This document shows positions 48,210 to 62,330 of a stretch of DNA of 64,000 nt, one piece after another. The stretch spans positions 1,276,395-1,340,394 of the forward strand of contig SCFE01000005.1 in NCBI GenBank assembly GCA_004352715.1. The letters run 5' to 3'. The stretch comes from Hofstenia miamia (taxonomy: Eukaryota; Xenacoelomorpha; Acoela). The notes under the pieces are model-generated. The model was not told the DNA's origin, ran no database searches, and worked only from the letters and a program-made list of their open reading frames with translations. Made by a program: the position numbers and the translations under genes. Positions within the stretch are counted from its first letter, which is position 1. Every line of letters starts with the position of its first letter.

Positions 48210-49366
48210 AATCTACGATTGTTCGTACTTTATTTTTTGACTTTAGCTCTGCCTTCAATACAGTTTTGCCAAATAAGATTAATGCAATCATTAATAAATA
48301 TTTGTGTGGAAATGATAAATGGTTTGGTAATTGGCTGCATTCCTATTTAAGTGATTGGAAACAATGTGTTGTTACCTCTAATGGCAAATCATCTAAGCAT
48401 AAAGAAACATTAGTGGGCATAGCTCAAGGTGGTCCAAGCTCCCCAATTCTCTATGTTAACTACACCAACAACATCAAATTTCTAAATGATTGCAGTGGCA
48501 ATGCCATAAAATATTGTAGCAATAAACCAACTGAAAAGTCGTATCTTTTCAGATTCTCTGATAACACAGCTTTACATAACCGTAATCAAGCATAATAGGG
48601 CAAAAGAAGATTTTAAAAGAGCCCAAAATAATGTTAACTTCATTTGTGATCAATTCAATTACATGAATCTTTTGCTAAATAACAATAAAACAAAAAAATT
48701 GATTTTTGCGAATAATAACTTAAAAAATAAAGCACTACCACAGCATCGTAAATATACTCCCCTTTACATAAATGGACACACCATTGAATCTATTACATGC
48801 TGCGAATATCTGGGTGTCCTCATCGATAACAAATTATCATTTGATAAAAATAGGAAAAATTCTTAAGAAAGTATACTTCATTACTAACTCACTTATATTT
48901 GTTAGTAGATTTATAAATGAAAACACGCGTTGGTATTCCTAAACTTATATTCTTAGTGTTATTACATATGCTTTATCGGCATGGTTTGGACATCTGATTA
49001 ATTCGCTAAAACAAAAACTGAGAAGAGCACTTAAGCATGTTTCTTCTTCACTTTGTTTGCCAAAAGATGATATTATACACGAATACAATAATGCCCTCAT
49101 ATTTTGTTGCAAGAACTCTGTAAAAAACATCATATCCAACAATAAACATCCTCTTCACCGGATAATGTGCAGCAAAGAAAGTAACTCACATATGTCTCTT
49201 AGGCATCTCAGTAACACTTTATATTGCAGGACGTCTAGAAAACAGAAAACATTTATTGTGCTTGCACGTCAATATCTGACAACAAATACATTACCTGATT
49301 GCTTATTAGAACTGAATATTACCTGTTGCTGTTCAGACTGCAACGTTTTCTTTTTATCATATTGAT
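48194..49366 (+). pseudogene. Non-LTR retrotransposon reverse transcriptase pseudogene (L2/Jockey-like)
   Basis: The plus strand reads LDDIESTIVRTLFFDFSSAF then NT, the RT palm Asp region (FDFSSAFNT). It continues NWLHSYLSDWKQCVVTSNGK and GIAQGGPSSPILYVNYTNNI, where the usual GSPQGCVLSPLLYSLYTND has drifted. The catalytic FADD box is FRFSDNTALH, so both flanking and second Asp positions are changed. After a frameshift near 48595 come YMNLLLNNNKTKKLIFANNN and YTPLYINGHTIESITCCEYL then GVLIDNKLSF, the diagnostic block after the catalytic site. A C-terminal segment runs to the stop at 49366. It is inactive. Its 5' part is lost in the gap ending at 48132 and an AT array begins about 20 bases after its stop. 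Confidence 0.8.
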
Positions 49367-49385
49367 GCGGGAAATAAAACTTTTA

Positions 49386-50422
49386 TTATATATATATATA
49401 TATNNNNNNNNNNNNNNNNNNNNNNNNNNNNNNNNNNNNNNNNNNNNNNNNNNNNNNNNNNNNNNNNNNNNNNNNNNNNNNNNNNNNNNNNNNNNNNNNN
49501 NNNNNNNNNNNNNNNNNNNNNNNNNNNNNNNNNNNNNNNNNNNNNNNNNNNNNNNNNNNNNNNNNNNNNNNNNNNNNNNNNNNNNNNNNNNNNNNNNNNN
49601 NNNNNNNNNNNNNNNNNNNNNNNNNNNNNNNNNNNNNNNNNNNNNNNNNNNNNNNNNNNNNNNNNNNNNNNNNNNNNNNNNNNNNNNNNNNNNNNNNNNN
49701 NNNNNNNNNNNNNNNNNNNNNNNNNNNNNNNNNNNNNNNNNNNNNNNNNNNNNNNNNNNNNNNNNNNNNNNNNNNNNNNNNNNNNNNNNNNNNNNNNNNN
49801 NNNNNNNNNNNNNNNNNNNNNNNNNNNNNNNNNNNNNNNNNNNNNNNNNNNNNNNNNNNNNNNNNNNNNNNNNNNNNNNNNNNNNNNNNNNNNNNNNNNN
49901 NNNNNNNNNNNNNNNNNNNNNNNNNNNNNNNNNNNNNNNNNNNNNNNNNNNNNNNNNNNNNNNNNNNNNNNNNNNNNNNNNNNNNNNNNNNNNNNNNNNN
50001 NNNNNNNNNNNNNNNNNNNNNNNNNNNNNNNNNNNNNNNNNNNNNNNNNNNNNNNNNNNNNNNNNNNNNNNNNNNNNNNNNNNNNNNNNNNNNNNNNNNN
50101 NNNNNNNNNNNNNNNNNNNNNNNNNNNNNNNNNNNNNNNNNNNNNNNNNNNNNNNNNNNNNNNNNNNNNNNNNNNNNNNNNNNNNNNNNNNNNNNNNNNN
50201 NNNNNNNNNNNNNNNNNNNNNNNNNNNNNNNNNNNNNNNNNNNNNNNNNNNNNNNNNNNNNNNNNNNNNNNNNNNNNNNNNNNNNNNNNNNNNNNNNNNN
50301 NNNNNNNNNNNNNNNNNNNNNNNNNNNNNNNNNNNNNNNNNNNNNNNNNNNNNNNNNNNNNNNNNNNNNNNNNNNNNNNNNNNNNNNNNNNNNNNNNNNN
50401 NNNTATATATATATATATATAT
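49386..50422. other. Gap of 1000 N inside a TA array
   Basis: TA runs at 49386-49403 and 50404-50422 flank exactly 1000 N, a round value that suggests a default gap of unknown size. Confidence 0.95.
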
Positions 50423-53047
50423 TAGGAAATGTATATTAGGCCACTGCGTGTTGACTTTTGGAGGAGGATTGGAGGTGGAACACTTACTAGCGAATTCAAA
50501 TCGAATTGCAACTATATTTAGACTTATTTTTCTCGTTAGGCTAAACTATATTTCGCTGTGCTACCCGTATATATCTAAGGCAGAAATACAACATATGAAG
50601 CAAAATGAGAGAAATGTCAAGCATAATATTTTGAGCTTTTATCTAACTATGTGCATTGTACTTATATATGTTGAACGTTATTATATATTCTTATCAAAAA
50701 AATGCACGTACATCCAGAGAAATCAGTTATTCAATAAATCATTTCTCTGAATAGTTTGAAAAAAACTCTTTATCACAGCTTTTTCTATCTATATCTTTTG
50801 GTAAACAATAAACATTGGAAAGTGCTTGTTTGGTGCAGCACAAAACCCAGAATTGAAAATGGATAAAATTTTGTAAGTCAGCACCCATTAATGTTGACCA
50901 ATTCCATGCGGAATTAAAAATTGAAAAACAATCAATTTCTTCAAGTTCACAATGTAATTTAAAAATAATGAAGCTCATTTAATTGAATAATTTGTAAGCC
51001 TAGTAATACTAGCCCTGGTAATAAATGGTTATAATTTACTAATGGAAACTGAGTTTGTGCGCACTGCAATTATCCTTATTTACTTGAAATAAATACATCT
51101 GCAATTAGGAAAACTCCAGCGATAGCTTCTACGTTAAATGTATGTAATGATTGTTTAAGTATTCCAATTCAATTGCTAACTTCCTTCGGCATAATGCTGT
51201 GATGTGATTTAATATTTACAGATCTTTTGAATTTACGAAATTAATAATGAATGTCTTGTCTAGACATTTTTAATTTAAAGTGATTGTAATTTTTAATGAA
51301 TTAGGATTTTTGAAACAGTAGGACAACTTGGAAAACGCAAATAGGTCGTCTGTAAAGTGTGGAGCAAGTCCAGAAAGAGGTTAGCGACATAAATAAAGTT
51401 GAAAACTTTGTAATTATAAAGAGGATGATACATTTAGGGATGTAAGAAAAAGATAAAGCAGGAACTGATCAGATGAGAATGAGAACCACAGTTAGAAGAG
51501 TGCGAGGGAAAATCCTATTGTTTATAATTTATTATACTTTTAGGAGGGGTCAATAGTGATCCTTTGAGTACATCATGAAATTAAGATCTAACCCACTATC
51601 ATGCTGATCCTTTACCAAACGCCCAAAAAAGGTCAATAACCTTTGTGAGGTATCAAAGCCCACTTCTATGCCATTTTCCATTTTGGATTGAATTGAATAA
51701 TTATTTTAGTGTGCTTGAAGTCAACTTAAAATGTTGTATTCATGTCTAGTGTTTTAATTCAACGCACATTTCAACCATTTGATCATGAACTTGTTAGACT
51801 TCTAAAACTATAAAGCGGTTTATATTATGGAATGATTCTGCAGACCATAGTCCTTAATTGACTAAAAACGTAAAACAGTATAAATAAAACTTTCAGCAGG
51901 AGCAAGATCATCTTTGGGTGTAGGCGTGTAGATAACTAGAAAAAAAGGAGATAATTGTGGCAAATAAAAATGTAGACAAGATGCTTTTCAACTTGATTTG
52001 ACAAAAAGCTTACTTTTTGACATTTTTACAGCAAAAATCAACCCATTACTTGTAGACTCGTATTTATCAGTCGATCGATGACGTAATATATTAAATGTGC
52101 TGACGTATGCTGCGCTTGTCACATCCATTAGCATTTGGATTTATCTAAGACCTTGGATTTATACATTAAATATATGAATAGTGAATTAAGAAGCAGTGAG
52201 AATACATTTCACTTAGCACAAATACCGCCCATGTTACTAATTAATTTCATAAATATTACCAATGCGATGTACATTTAAGTGCTAGTTAGTGCAATTTACA
52301 TCGTTACTTAAAGTAATAGGTTGAACTAATGCAAGTTCTTTTATAAAGTTAAATATTTTCAAAATCGCAAATGTCATAGCTGAACTTTACATTTAAAAAC
52401 TTTAAATTCAATTTTTTGAAGAAAGTGTCATTTGCAACAACAATTTGAAAGAACATTTTAAAATGGGCAGGTAAACCGACATTTTGTCTTTCCCAAAATC
52501 TGACTGGGTGGCAACAAAATACTAGTGTAATAACGATGCTTATTTATATTTCGCATCAAGCTTGTACTAAAAGTATTTTTTGGAAATTTATATATCCTTA
52601 GCAATTATAGAGCATCTGAGTTATGAAGTCACACGCACAAGGTCTTAACTCATCAACTCATGCAATTAAGCAGATATTTGGAATTTTCTAGGGGGAATTC
52701 AAAATATTAAAGCACTTATCTAACATTTAATCTTTTTTAAACAAAACACTCCCTCAACTGAAAGGATTTGTTTCCTTCACACAACTGAAACTTTTTATAA
52801 TTCGTTTATTATTTCAATTACTTGCTTAGATTAATAAAAATGGTTTTAAATTTTTTATGTCTTTACATTCTTTGGGGGAATCTCCTCGTCCCATTCTCCA
52901 GTATCTACACCACTGCAATTAAGTGATCTCGACAATAATGTTTGTCTATGTTAAATTTATCAAGTTTAAATAAAACATTTAGAAATATTTGATGGAAGTA
53001 TTACTATTGCTTGCTTACGTATATATAATTTGATATTCGAGAACAAG
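50423..53047. other. No gene seen
   Basis: A frame open from the gap edge to 50750 (about 109 codons) is not recognisable. The rest is AT-rich with no repeats found. Confidence 0.5.
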
Positions 53048-53050
53048 TAA

Positions 53051-53316
53051 AGCCCTTGCTACACGAACAACTTTTGTCGCCAATTTTTGTTGGCCAACGA
53101 AAATCGTTTCTGTATCACCCCACCTCCCCAACTAAACTCGAGAGTAATAATCTAGACTAAAGTTGCTCGTTCGCAACAACGAAAATTGGCGTTAAAAGTT
53201 GTGCATTCGAACCAACAAAAATTGGACAATAAAAATTGTTAGTGTAGTACCCCTTTCGCCAACATTAGTCGTGGTTAAGTAATTAAATGACAGAAGTTGT
53301 TCGTGTAGCAGGGGCT
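53051..53316. mobile_element. Harbinger-like MITE family C
   Basis: This 266 bp element has inverted ends AGCCCTTGCTACACGAACAA and AGCCCCTGCTACACGAACAA (the second read on the opposite strand), with similarity over about 26 bp. TAA duplications lie at 53048-53050 and 53317-53319. The inside repeats the words CGAACAAC and AAAATTGG. No open frame is seen. Confidence 0.83.
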
Positions 53317-53584
53317 TAAGATGCTTTATCTTAAGTGTTAAAAAACAATTGTTTTAAATTTCTCGGCCACTTCCGGCAATAAGCAGCCATTTCGACTGCA
53401 GCCGTAAAATACAATTTTAAAAATCTTGCTTTTATATAGTTGGTTCATTTGTAAATAACCTTTTGATGAGTTAATATGTATTTAAGAGTATGAAAAATTG
53501 AAATGATTTTAATGACATAGCATGGATGACTAGCAGTGAGTAGAGCACAATTGATATGTACAACGAATATACACGTATATTTTC

Positions 53585-53607
53585 ATATATATATATATAT
53601 ATATATA
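53585..53607. repeat. (AT)n array
   Basis: Perfect AT run, about 270 bp right of MITE family C. Confidence 0.9.
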
Positions 53608-56600
53608 ATCATATATAAGTTAACCGACTTTTTGCATTCCATACTTATCTCATTCACTGCAATAGGCGTCTATCGAAATATGATTTCCAAGAATACTCTT
53701 TACACCTAAATCTAACTAGAGAACAATAATATCTATATTGTTCAATATTGCAAACTGCAAGATGGAAGAACGATTGAATTCGATGATAAAAAGGATTTAT
53801 TGAACTATTGAAACATAATTTTTTCAATCAGTGCATTTATAAAATATTTCGGATGTGCCAAACCCAGGACTAATTTTTATCACAAATTTTCCCCATAAGT
53901 AATAAAGAAACATGCTTAACCCTAACTCTATCCAAATCCTAGGATCCACAAAATTCCTAATAGGATTGGAGAAAATTGTTTGAGAATGTGTACAAAACGG
54001 TTTGTACATTAAATTAACAATCGGCAGTTTAGAGTTATGTACGCTTTGTTTTTTTCAAAAATATTTCAAGTTTTTCGACATATGAAAACATTTTCTTGCA
54101 ATAATATGAAATTTATTTACGAATAGAATTAATGGATAAATTACCACTGCATTAGATATAGTAGAACTTAAGAATATGCAAATAACTAAGTTTTTTACTT
54201 TGTAAGTAGCATTGATTTTTGACGGAGTAATTGATTTTGTCTTAATTGACACAGTTGTCAGTGTGATTGTGTTTGTTAAGATGTCAACATTGAATTGATT
54301 TAGTTAGAGACTTGTTTCTAGGAACATTTAAAAATATTAGCTGGAGCTTTACCGCCTCTGGCATTCATTTTCAATTGAATCCAAATCGCGGAATTATTAA
54401 TTCTATCTGACATATAAAAACAGCTGTCTAAGCACAGTGAAGACTTACCGTGTCTATTGTTCATACGTTGAGTTTTACTTTGAGTTGCATTGTTCAATGT
54501 TTCACACTGGTCGGCAGACGAACACTAACATTTTATAAAATGTTATCATAACTGGAGCGATTTCAACTGCATTTTATACATCGCCTGATCAGCCTACGTT
54601 TAAAGTCAAGACAAAAATACATAAATATATTTCAAAAATTTCTTAGCCCGTTTTGCTACACCCATTTGTTTTACCTTGGCTCCTCAGTCGACTTTACGTC
54701 CAGTAATCAGTATATTATCAAAAACAGGGTAAAAAACTAGAAAAATAGAATGTGTATGGAAAAACAACAAAATCAATATTAAGAGCTTAGAATAGTTTTT
54801 TGAATACAAGCTGCAAACTATTTGATAATATGTGTACATGGAATTATTTCAAATAAAAATATACTGTTTTGCAAGATCTTGAAAAGTTTTGGCACATCCT
54901 ATTTTTTGAACTCAGCCCGCAGTAGATAATGATACTATGAACATAACATGCACCCGAACTTGACTTGATCAACATATTTACTACCTAAACCTACTCGACA
55001 AGAAAATGTACTAGCCCCTAATTCGACCTGCAGCATATCCTTTCGATTCACAATACTTAACGCTTGAAGTTCTCTCCAATTAAATGATGCTTAACAGTCA
55101 TTTTTAATAATGCCATTGAATGGCATTACTTAACGTCTTAGAATGAAATGTTTTTCAAATTGAAGGTGGTGATTAACATCAGTAACGTTTTGATCAATCA
55201 ATCAGATTTGTTGACAATTCTCGCTCTTAGTTCCCAATCCGATCCAAAATCGGGTCAGGTTTAATCCCAATATCACGCTATAGCCCGCTCGCGGATCGGA
55301 CCGTTTCACTCTCACCCTCAATATATGTTCTTATCCCGAAATACGATTTGTGATAGCGTCTCGATCCCCACAAAACCATGAGCAATATAAAAATACTTAT
55401 TTTTAAATTAATAGTTTATTCCCATGGTATGATTCCAAATGAATTCGTCTTTGATCTCTAAGAGCGAGCATTTTGAAAAACAAGCACTTAGACCACTCCT
55501 TGTCTTTCAAATTTGCTCACATTGCGAAATTTCCCATGGGGGACCGGGGCGAAGCCTTGCCCCTCAAAGTACTACTAAACATGGGTAGTAGGACAGAATT
55601 TATTTCATTCAGTTGTCAAAAGCTAAACCCCAATTTGTATTTATGAAGCAAATGAATTTTTCTATTTACATACGCTAACTTTATATCTTTAATATAGAAT
55701 TCAAGTCTTTAGACATTCGAACGTACGCAGCGAGTGGGCTACCCTGACCCACTGTTACGACTTTCTATATCATGAAATCATTAGATACCATTAACATAGT
55801 TCTCTAACTTGTTCACATGCTATTGACTTAGTGGAATAATGAAGCCGCCTGTACGTTAATAATTGTGAAATGAAGCCTATTTTATGTCTTACTAACAATT
55901 ATTGGTCAATATTCATAAAATGACCATTTAGATCATAAACTGAAAACTTCAGATTGGGTCAGATTTGACTGGTATAACAAAATTTAAATCTCTTGTTCAA
56001 AATCTGACTTCTATGTAATAAAAAGTTTAACGTTTATAATTTTTAGGCCAGATGATTGGTGGCGCAAACTTAAAAAATCCTAAATGAAATGTAATATTAG
56101 TAGTTATAGGAAGTTCGGAAAAGATCCCCACTTGATTTTTGTTCCAATTCTAAAATAGAAACGTGGAATCACACCAAATTCGTCTGAATGCTTTTAAAAT
56201 TCCAACTCCCAGGAAGCTTTAATTTGCTCCATTAAGTGTGCGATATATCCACAGTGGAAGAGATACATTAAAATAATTTATTATAGAAATGATTAAATAA
56301 AATCAATATCATTCCCTACAACCGATGATCAGTATTTTTATTAGCAACCTTTGTTCAAATTTCAAAGCTGAAGAATATTTGTGTAGTGAGTCATTTTTTC
56401 GTAAGGAATATGTCTTATTAATAAATGAACACAATTGGAATTGCTTTAAATTTCAAGTGCTAACATTTTCCTAATGCGTAAGATTAAATATTCAGTTGGA
56501 TAATTGAAGGTAGAATTTTTAATGAGCTCCCATTTTCAAAAAACTCAAAACTGTAGATAAAGCCAAGAGGAAGATAGGAAATTCTACATGAACATAAAGT

Positions 56601-56899
56601 TTAAATATTAAGTGTTATTTTACCGAGGTGCCGTAATTCCTTTAAAACAGTGTTCTCTATGTTTGCTCTTTAAATTCATGCTATTTCTGTTGTTTTCAGT
56701 TTCTTTGTTTAAAGCGCATTGGAGACAGAAATTTCCTAGAAAATATTACAACTTGAAAATATAATTTACACATTTCAAATAAATGTATAGTATTATCAAA
56801 ATTTTTTCAAATAGTGTGCGGCAGGCAAACCTTTTTGACATTAAGACAAGCAATATTTATTTTAACAAGTTTATCATATTAGTGAAAAGTTCATTCATG
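53608..56899. other. No gene seen
   Basis: AT-rich. A GC-richer patch at 55240-55320 repeats GATCC/GATCGG words and may be a decayed transposon end. Confidence 0.5.
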
Positions 56900-57052
56900 G
56901 AAATTTATGTACTATACGAATATTATGAAAATGCACATTTTCAGCAGGATGGTGCGACTATGCACACAGAAAGAATGACAATGAAAACTTTGAAAGCAAT
57001 TTTCCCAAAACACATAATTAGCAAGAATAGGGATATTCATTGGCTTAGCTAA
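56900..57052 (+). pseudogene. Mariner/Tc1-superfamily transposase fragment
   Basis: The frame contains AHFQQDGATMHTERMTMKTL then KAIFPKHIISKNRDIHWLS and a stop. FQQDGAxxHT with the second catalytic Asp, followed by FPxxxISxxxDIxWP, is the signature of a DDE transposase group common in arthropods. Only about 45 residues remain. The SPDLxPxDxxxWG block that should follow is missing. The part of the open frame before 56900 does not look like transposase. Confidence 0.6.
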
Positions 57053-57543
57053 ACTGGTTATTCTTTCAAACTAGCCAGCAATATTACAGGAACTCGGAAG
57101 TGTCAGTGTGAATTTACTATGTGTAAAAATAATAGGCGAGGTTTTATTTAAAAATTAATTATGATATTCTTCCTTCTAGGACAACATATGGTCAGCGGTT
57201 AAGGGACTCGACTCCCCACTAAATAAGGAGAAATATTTACCAATATTTCCTGATAGACATCTCCGATCCTTTCTCAGTGAACGATCACTTTTGAAAGAAA
57301 GTCCAAATGATTTTCCTTAACGAGATTACTGAGATATTCTTCCATTTTTTTTTGCTAATATGAACTGTTACTATGAAAACAAGTTGGATATTGAGATGAG
57401 GTCTTTGATTCAAGGTGATTCAGGAAGCAATGAAAAAATCTCGAGTAAAAATGGACCTCATTGTCACTGTAAAGGTCTAGACTAATGTGAAGACTATAAT
57501 GTTAAACAATAAAAATCAGATTTCTTGGCATGCAGATACATGT

Positions 57544-57660
57544 CAGGGTTGCAGTAGATCTGGACCTAGATATGAACTGGATCGATCTATGGAACAATCC
57601 AATCCATGGATGTCCACTGCATATGGATCAGAAACTTTATTTTATGGATATCCATGAATA
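57544..57660 (+). mobile_element. Solo hAT-like end, GGATC-word family
   Basis: It begins CAGGGTTGCAGTAGATCTGG and then repeats GGATC, GATCTATGG and CCATGGATG words for about 100 bp. Similar GATCTGGAT and GATCCAT words occur at 18460-18540 and 18850-18890, perhaps from the same family. Confidence 0.35.
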
Positions 57661-59109
57661 ATTGTGAATCAAAAATAAAAGGGATGACCCTTTACATTTT
57701 TATGTAAAGTAGCTTAAAATGAGCAACAAAAATTTGTTGTCAAAATCTGACAATATTATAGGTGTGTGTGAATCACATTACACCATGAGAGCCAATTACA
57801 CGTTGGTACAATAATAAAAATATTAGGTCTTGCCTAAAACACCACGCCTAGTAAGAAGCAATGTTTTACATTTTTCTTCAGGGAATTTTTCTACTGATCT
57901 TTAAAATGGATTAATGCTTGTAAATTTTTGTGGATTGGATTGGAAAATATTCGATTCACGACATCCCTGACGCATAATTATTTGAATAATTCTGAAAGAA
58001 CTAACTCATTTTATTCCATACAATGCAAATGTAGATGTTTGTATTCATTATTAAAAATAGGATATGTCAATAAATGTGCGGGACTTTGTAACCAACCTCT
58101 ACAATGCAATTAAAAGAAAAAAATTGCTTTGAGGTATCACGTATTTGATACAGTATAATAACAATTTAGTACAAAAGAGTAAAAATTTAATACCGTAAGC
58201 ATTTGTTTAGAAAAATCATGTCAGTAACAAAATTAGTAAAATTCACGGTTTTGTACAACTAACGTATATTCTGCATATATTTTTTTTGGCATTTATGGGC
58301 GACTGTCTATGTTTATGCAACTGAGCCAAAAAATTTCGTGTAAATTTTTTATGTGTATTAATATTGTTTCAACATCTTAGAGAATGAAAACAGTATATTC
58401 AAATGACTAGCCTTCCGTGAACTAATAATTTGACAAGGTTTTCCATTAAATAATTCAAGTGCAATTTTTGAAATATATTTAAAATTAACATATTAATGAG
58501 TTACTGATGCAGTAGCAAATATTTTATAGAATATTCTTTTTTAAAATTCGATGATTGTACATTTTTCTGAGTCAATAATTTACTTCAAAAAATTTTAATA
58601 CACCAATAGCAGGCGCCCAATGCTAATTATCTCATCTGCTATAAGATTGATTGGATCATCTGAACTGAACTAATCGGATTTATTCCCCAAGAAACCTAGA
58701 TTTCTAAATTGAAAAGTAGGTACATGTTATTTTAATAAAATTGAAATATTCTTAATCACAGCTTGGAGAAAATCGTAAATTTTAAGGAAGAGTGTTTTGT
58801 GGTCTATTAGACACATAATTTTAGATTTTCATTTGAAAAGTAGACACACACACATTGTTTCCATGTATACCTCCCGTCAAAAAAAATAACGTACTGCGGT
58901 CATCTATTTACAACCAAAATAATTTGTGGTTGTAGAATAACATTGTATGGCTTCGAACAAAAAATGAGAAGCAGAATTTTTCAATCTCTTTGCAACAAAA
59001 AACACAGTAACACAATTTATATCAATCGATGGCAAATTAAATTTTCTATAAGTTTATGTAAAAGAAATTGGACAATATTGCCTGCGAAGCGAACATATTA
59101 AAAAATTAT

Positions 59110-59790
59110 CTTCTTAATTGAGTTCATCAATTTCTTCTGCATTCTCGGAGTAACTTTTTCTTTGAACTCCTGCAAATAATGTTTCACTTTCTGCATTTTT
59201 GTGGATTTTTTTTCACATCGTCCTTCATGATCCCCAATCATTTTTGGTAGGTGAAAGGTCCGGTGATTTGGAAGGCCACTGAAGAAATTTCGGGTAAGTC
59301 TTGAAGTATTGGGGGAAGGGGGGTTGCCCCATCTTTATGAAGAATCCATCCAGTCCAATAATGCCGGTCCGCAAACAGGATAAACTCTGCTAAAACATCA
59401 GTATACTTAAAACTGTTTACAGTGCCTCCTTCCACGATTTTCAGGTAAAAACCTTTATTGCTCAAGGCACCCCAAACCAAGCATTTTTGGAAAGATTGAA
59501 AAATGTAGCATGCAGCTGGAACAGGGACTCATCGGGTTATAAAAACATTTCTAAAAAATACATCCAGCGACCATATTTCACAGAAGCTAGCCCGGTCTTC
59601 TTTCTGTTTTTGTCGCAAATGTAGAAATTTTTTCGCACGTATTTTACAGATGGGGATCTGGTGTGTTTACGGGTACTGTTGTTGATTGTGCGCCTAAATG
59701 TGTTCGTCCAGAGCATGACACTTTAATTAGATGAAAAGGCTTGTGTACCTTCTTTGAAGGTTTTTGTATTTGAAAATTTCTATATTGTAT
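59110..59790 (-). pseudogene. Second Tc1-like transposase pseudogene
   Basis: On the minus strand, mixed frames give KTGLASVKYGRWMYF, then AWFGVP and MVWGALSNKGFYLKIVEGGT with VNSFKYTDVLAEFI, then HKDGATP, where the second catalytic Asp survives. After a frameshift comes QWPSKSPDLSPTKNDWGS. The family has SPDLNPIENLW here, so the catalytic Glu has become Lys. Multiple stops are present. It is a different lineage from 5039-6914, since the GTVNS and HKDGATP motifs differ from its GEKSVMAWGAI and QDGVPCHTS. No inverted ends were identified with confidence; GTCAAAAAAAATAACGTACT at about 58877 is a possible left end. Confidence 0.7.
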
Positions 59791-62330
59791 ATTGTATTTT
59801 ATTGCACACATACTTAACGCTACTTGTTAAACTGCATCTCAAACTGTACGATAGGCAAGTAATCGTATTGAACAAACCAATGATGTCAACAGTTTGTCTA
59901 TTGTATTCATTAATATAGTAGGCATAAGCATTCAATTGGCCTTATAATTTTTATGACCCAACCCGCATTTGCCCGCAAACCAGACATATGATACACACTC
60001 CAAATTTTTAACAGGCCATCATCACAAGTAAATCCAAACTGAGAACAAAGCAGGTTAGTAAGTGATGTAATCGTTTTGTAAAATTGCATACCATGTATCG
60101 TTTAACCCTGGATTCTCGAGATTTCCTCAATTTCTATGACAATTTTACTGACTACTGACACATTTCTATTACAATAATCCTCAATACAATGATTATTAAC
60201 CCAACCGAACGCACAAAGCTGGCCTTACAAACCTTCACTCGTGTGATTCGAGAATCGACCTACAACTAGAGTTAAACGAAACACGATAAATTGATTCCAC
60301 ATTCACCCACTTTCACTCCCTATAAAAATTTTCCTACCACTGCCACGGGATTGCCGTTAAAGAATGCACACATAAACGAATCTAAAAAAAGATTATTTTA
60401 TGATAGTTACAAGTTCGCTCAAATGCGCAGAGTTAACATGTGAGCGATTTGCATATATCTCTTATATTCTGGTTGGGAGCATGTTGATACATCGTTGCTC
60501 ATCAAACATTCTTCGCCTTCTTTGGTGGGCTGAGTTGGTTGGAGCTTTCGTTCTGGGAATTATTATATTGCAAAATACATATTTCGCAAATATGTACCTT
60601 TGACAAATTCGAAAATAGTAATAACTAGACAAAAATATATTATATGAAATATTTTAAATTCTTGCTTCCAGGTTTTAAAAAATTGATACCGCTTCCAATC
60701 CCAGGTCAAAAAATTCTTGGCCCCACGTGAGTGCTCCCCCAAGAACATCTACAACCTGCTCCAATTTTTTGACAACAAATCATTTGGTGCCTTAGTAACA
60801 TCAGGTGCAGGTTTCTTGACACCAAATTGTGTAAACAATGTTAAAACGCTTTTCATTATTATCAAATTTCTATATTTCTAAAAGTTGGATTTAGAAATAA
60901 AAGAAAAATAATGAACTTTGGTGTTATACTTGGTAGGCAAGTACGTGCTATTTCTACATAAATTATGTCCAGACGTTGAGTTTTATAATAGATTACGAAA
61001 TGATTATAAAATGTAAACATACTATAAAGCCGAATGTAAAATTCTCAAAGGAATTTCTTCCCTCGACTGCATCTAAATAAGACCGATGTTTGTCAAAAAT
61101 TGTCCACAGAGGAAACAGTTCGATACTTGTGGGGATTTTCAAAGTAAACCTAAATTGACTTTGAAAAATCCGATAAAACGCCATTCTTTACAATATAAAT
61201 GATTCTAAAAGTAAACAACTGGTGAATAAATATTTGTGACCAATTTGAACACTGCACAGTGGCTTAAAATAACAATGTTACAAATATATACTTTAAACAA
61301 AATGAAAGATCTTATTTATTTTTGAAAAAGGTTCTTTTTTAATTAAAGCATTAACTGAGTTTTTGAGAAAAATCTGCTAGTAATGAACATGCAATTAAGC
61401 AAAAATATATCAATATTTGAGTTGAATTTCCTTCCTTTTTTGTACATACATAATGTATTAGCAGTAAACAGCGAGGTAGCTAGGATTTATTCTTAAAAGG
61501 AATCCAGATACTGTAGTGCAAATTTCTCAATTATTTTGAATTTATATATGTAAGAGTTCCTTCATTGCCCAAATTCATCAAGGAAATTAATTACTTTACT
61601 ACAAAATTCAATTAAAAAATAAATGATACCCATAGACACAACCTTGCCAGTAATGGACATAAGTGCTTCAATGAAGCAGATCAAGCAGAATTAAAAGTAT
61701 AGCCCTAAGTTGCCAGAGTTTACCTTCCCAATGTTGGTACCAAATCGCTTTGTCCGCATTTTCAAATTATTTTCTTAAAAAATGGTGATAAAAATATTGA
61801 TCTTGAATGGGAAATCAAAACACCATGAGACTTTGAATAATTTTAGAAATATTATAAGAACAAAATTTGAAATTCTTAAAAATTATTCAATAGTAATTTC
61901 TTTAAATTGTATAATTAAATGACAATTTCAAGGATTTCAGATTTCCAAAGTAAAATTGCTTCTGTAATTTTGTACAATAACAAATAAGAACAAATATATA
62001 AGATTACAATTTATCATTTTTTGGAATAATTTTCTCATATCAAAAACCAAAATTCAAAGTCCTGGGTGTGACAACGAATCTATGAAAATAACTTTAAGTT
62101 TTCAATTAGGAAAATAATAAATTAGCTCACCATCTCAATATGATCTTGGCACAGTCGGATGGTCTTACTGTACCTAATGCATTGTATGCTATTAAAAGAA
62201 CAAGCACTGAAACGTAATATGAACGTGCTTCAGATTATAGGCTAGATATAATGAGAAAATTCCAATTTCATTGACCTTAGCTATGCTCCATTTTTTCATT
62301 CTACAATATGAAATAAATTGTTCTTGGATC
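59791..62330. other. No gene seen
   Basis: A GC-richer island at 60661-60780 repeats GCTTCCA/TGCTCCAA words and shares 13 bases with the hAT end at 11251. The 63-codon minus frame at 60993-61184 is unassigned. Confidence 0.5.

Noticed and set aside
49299-50750. 483-codon open frame
   Set aside because: Almost all of it is N; only short unrelated ends are sequenced.
57190-57217. tRNA-like A box (GGTCAGCGGTTAAGGGACTC) suggesting a tRNA gene or SINE
   Set aside because: No B box or acceptor-stem pairing is visible downstream.
60325-60345. CTATAAAAAT as a TATA box
   Set aside because: TATA-like words are frequent in this AT-rich DNA and no gene start follows.
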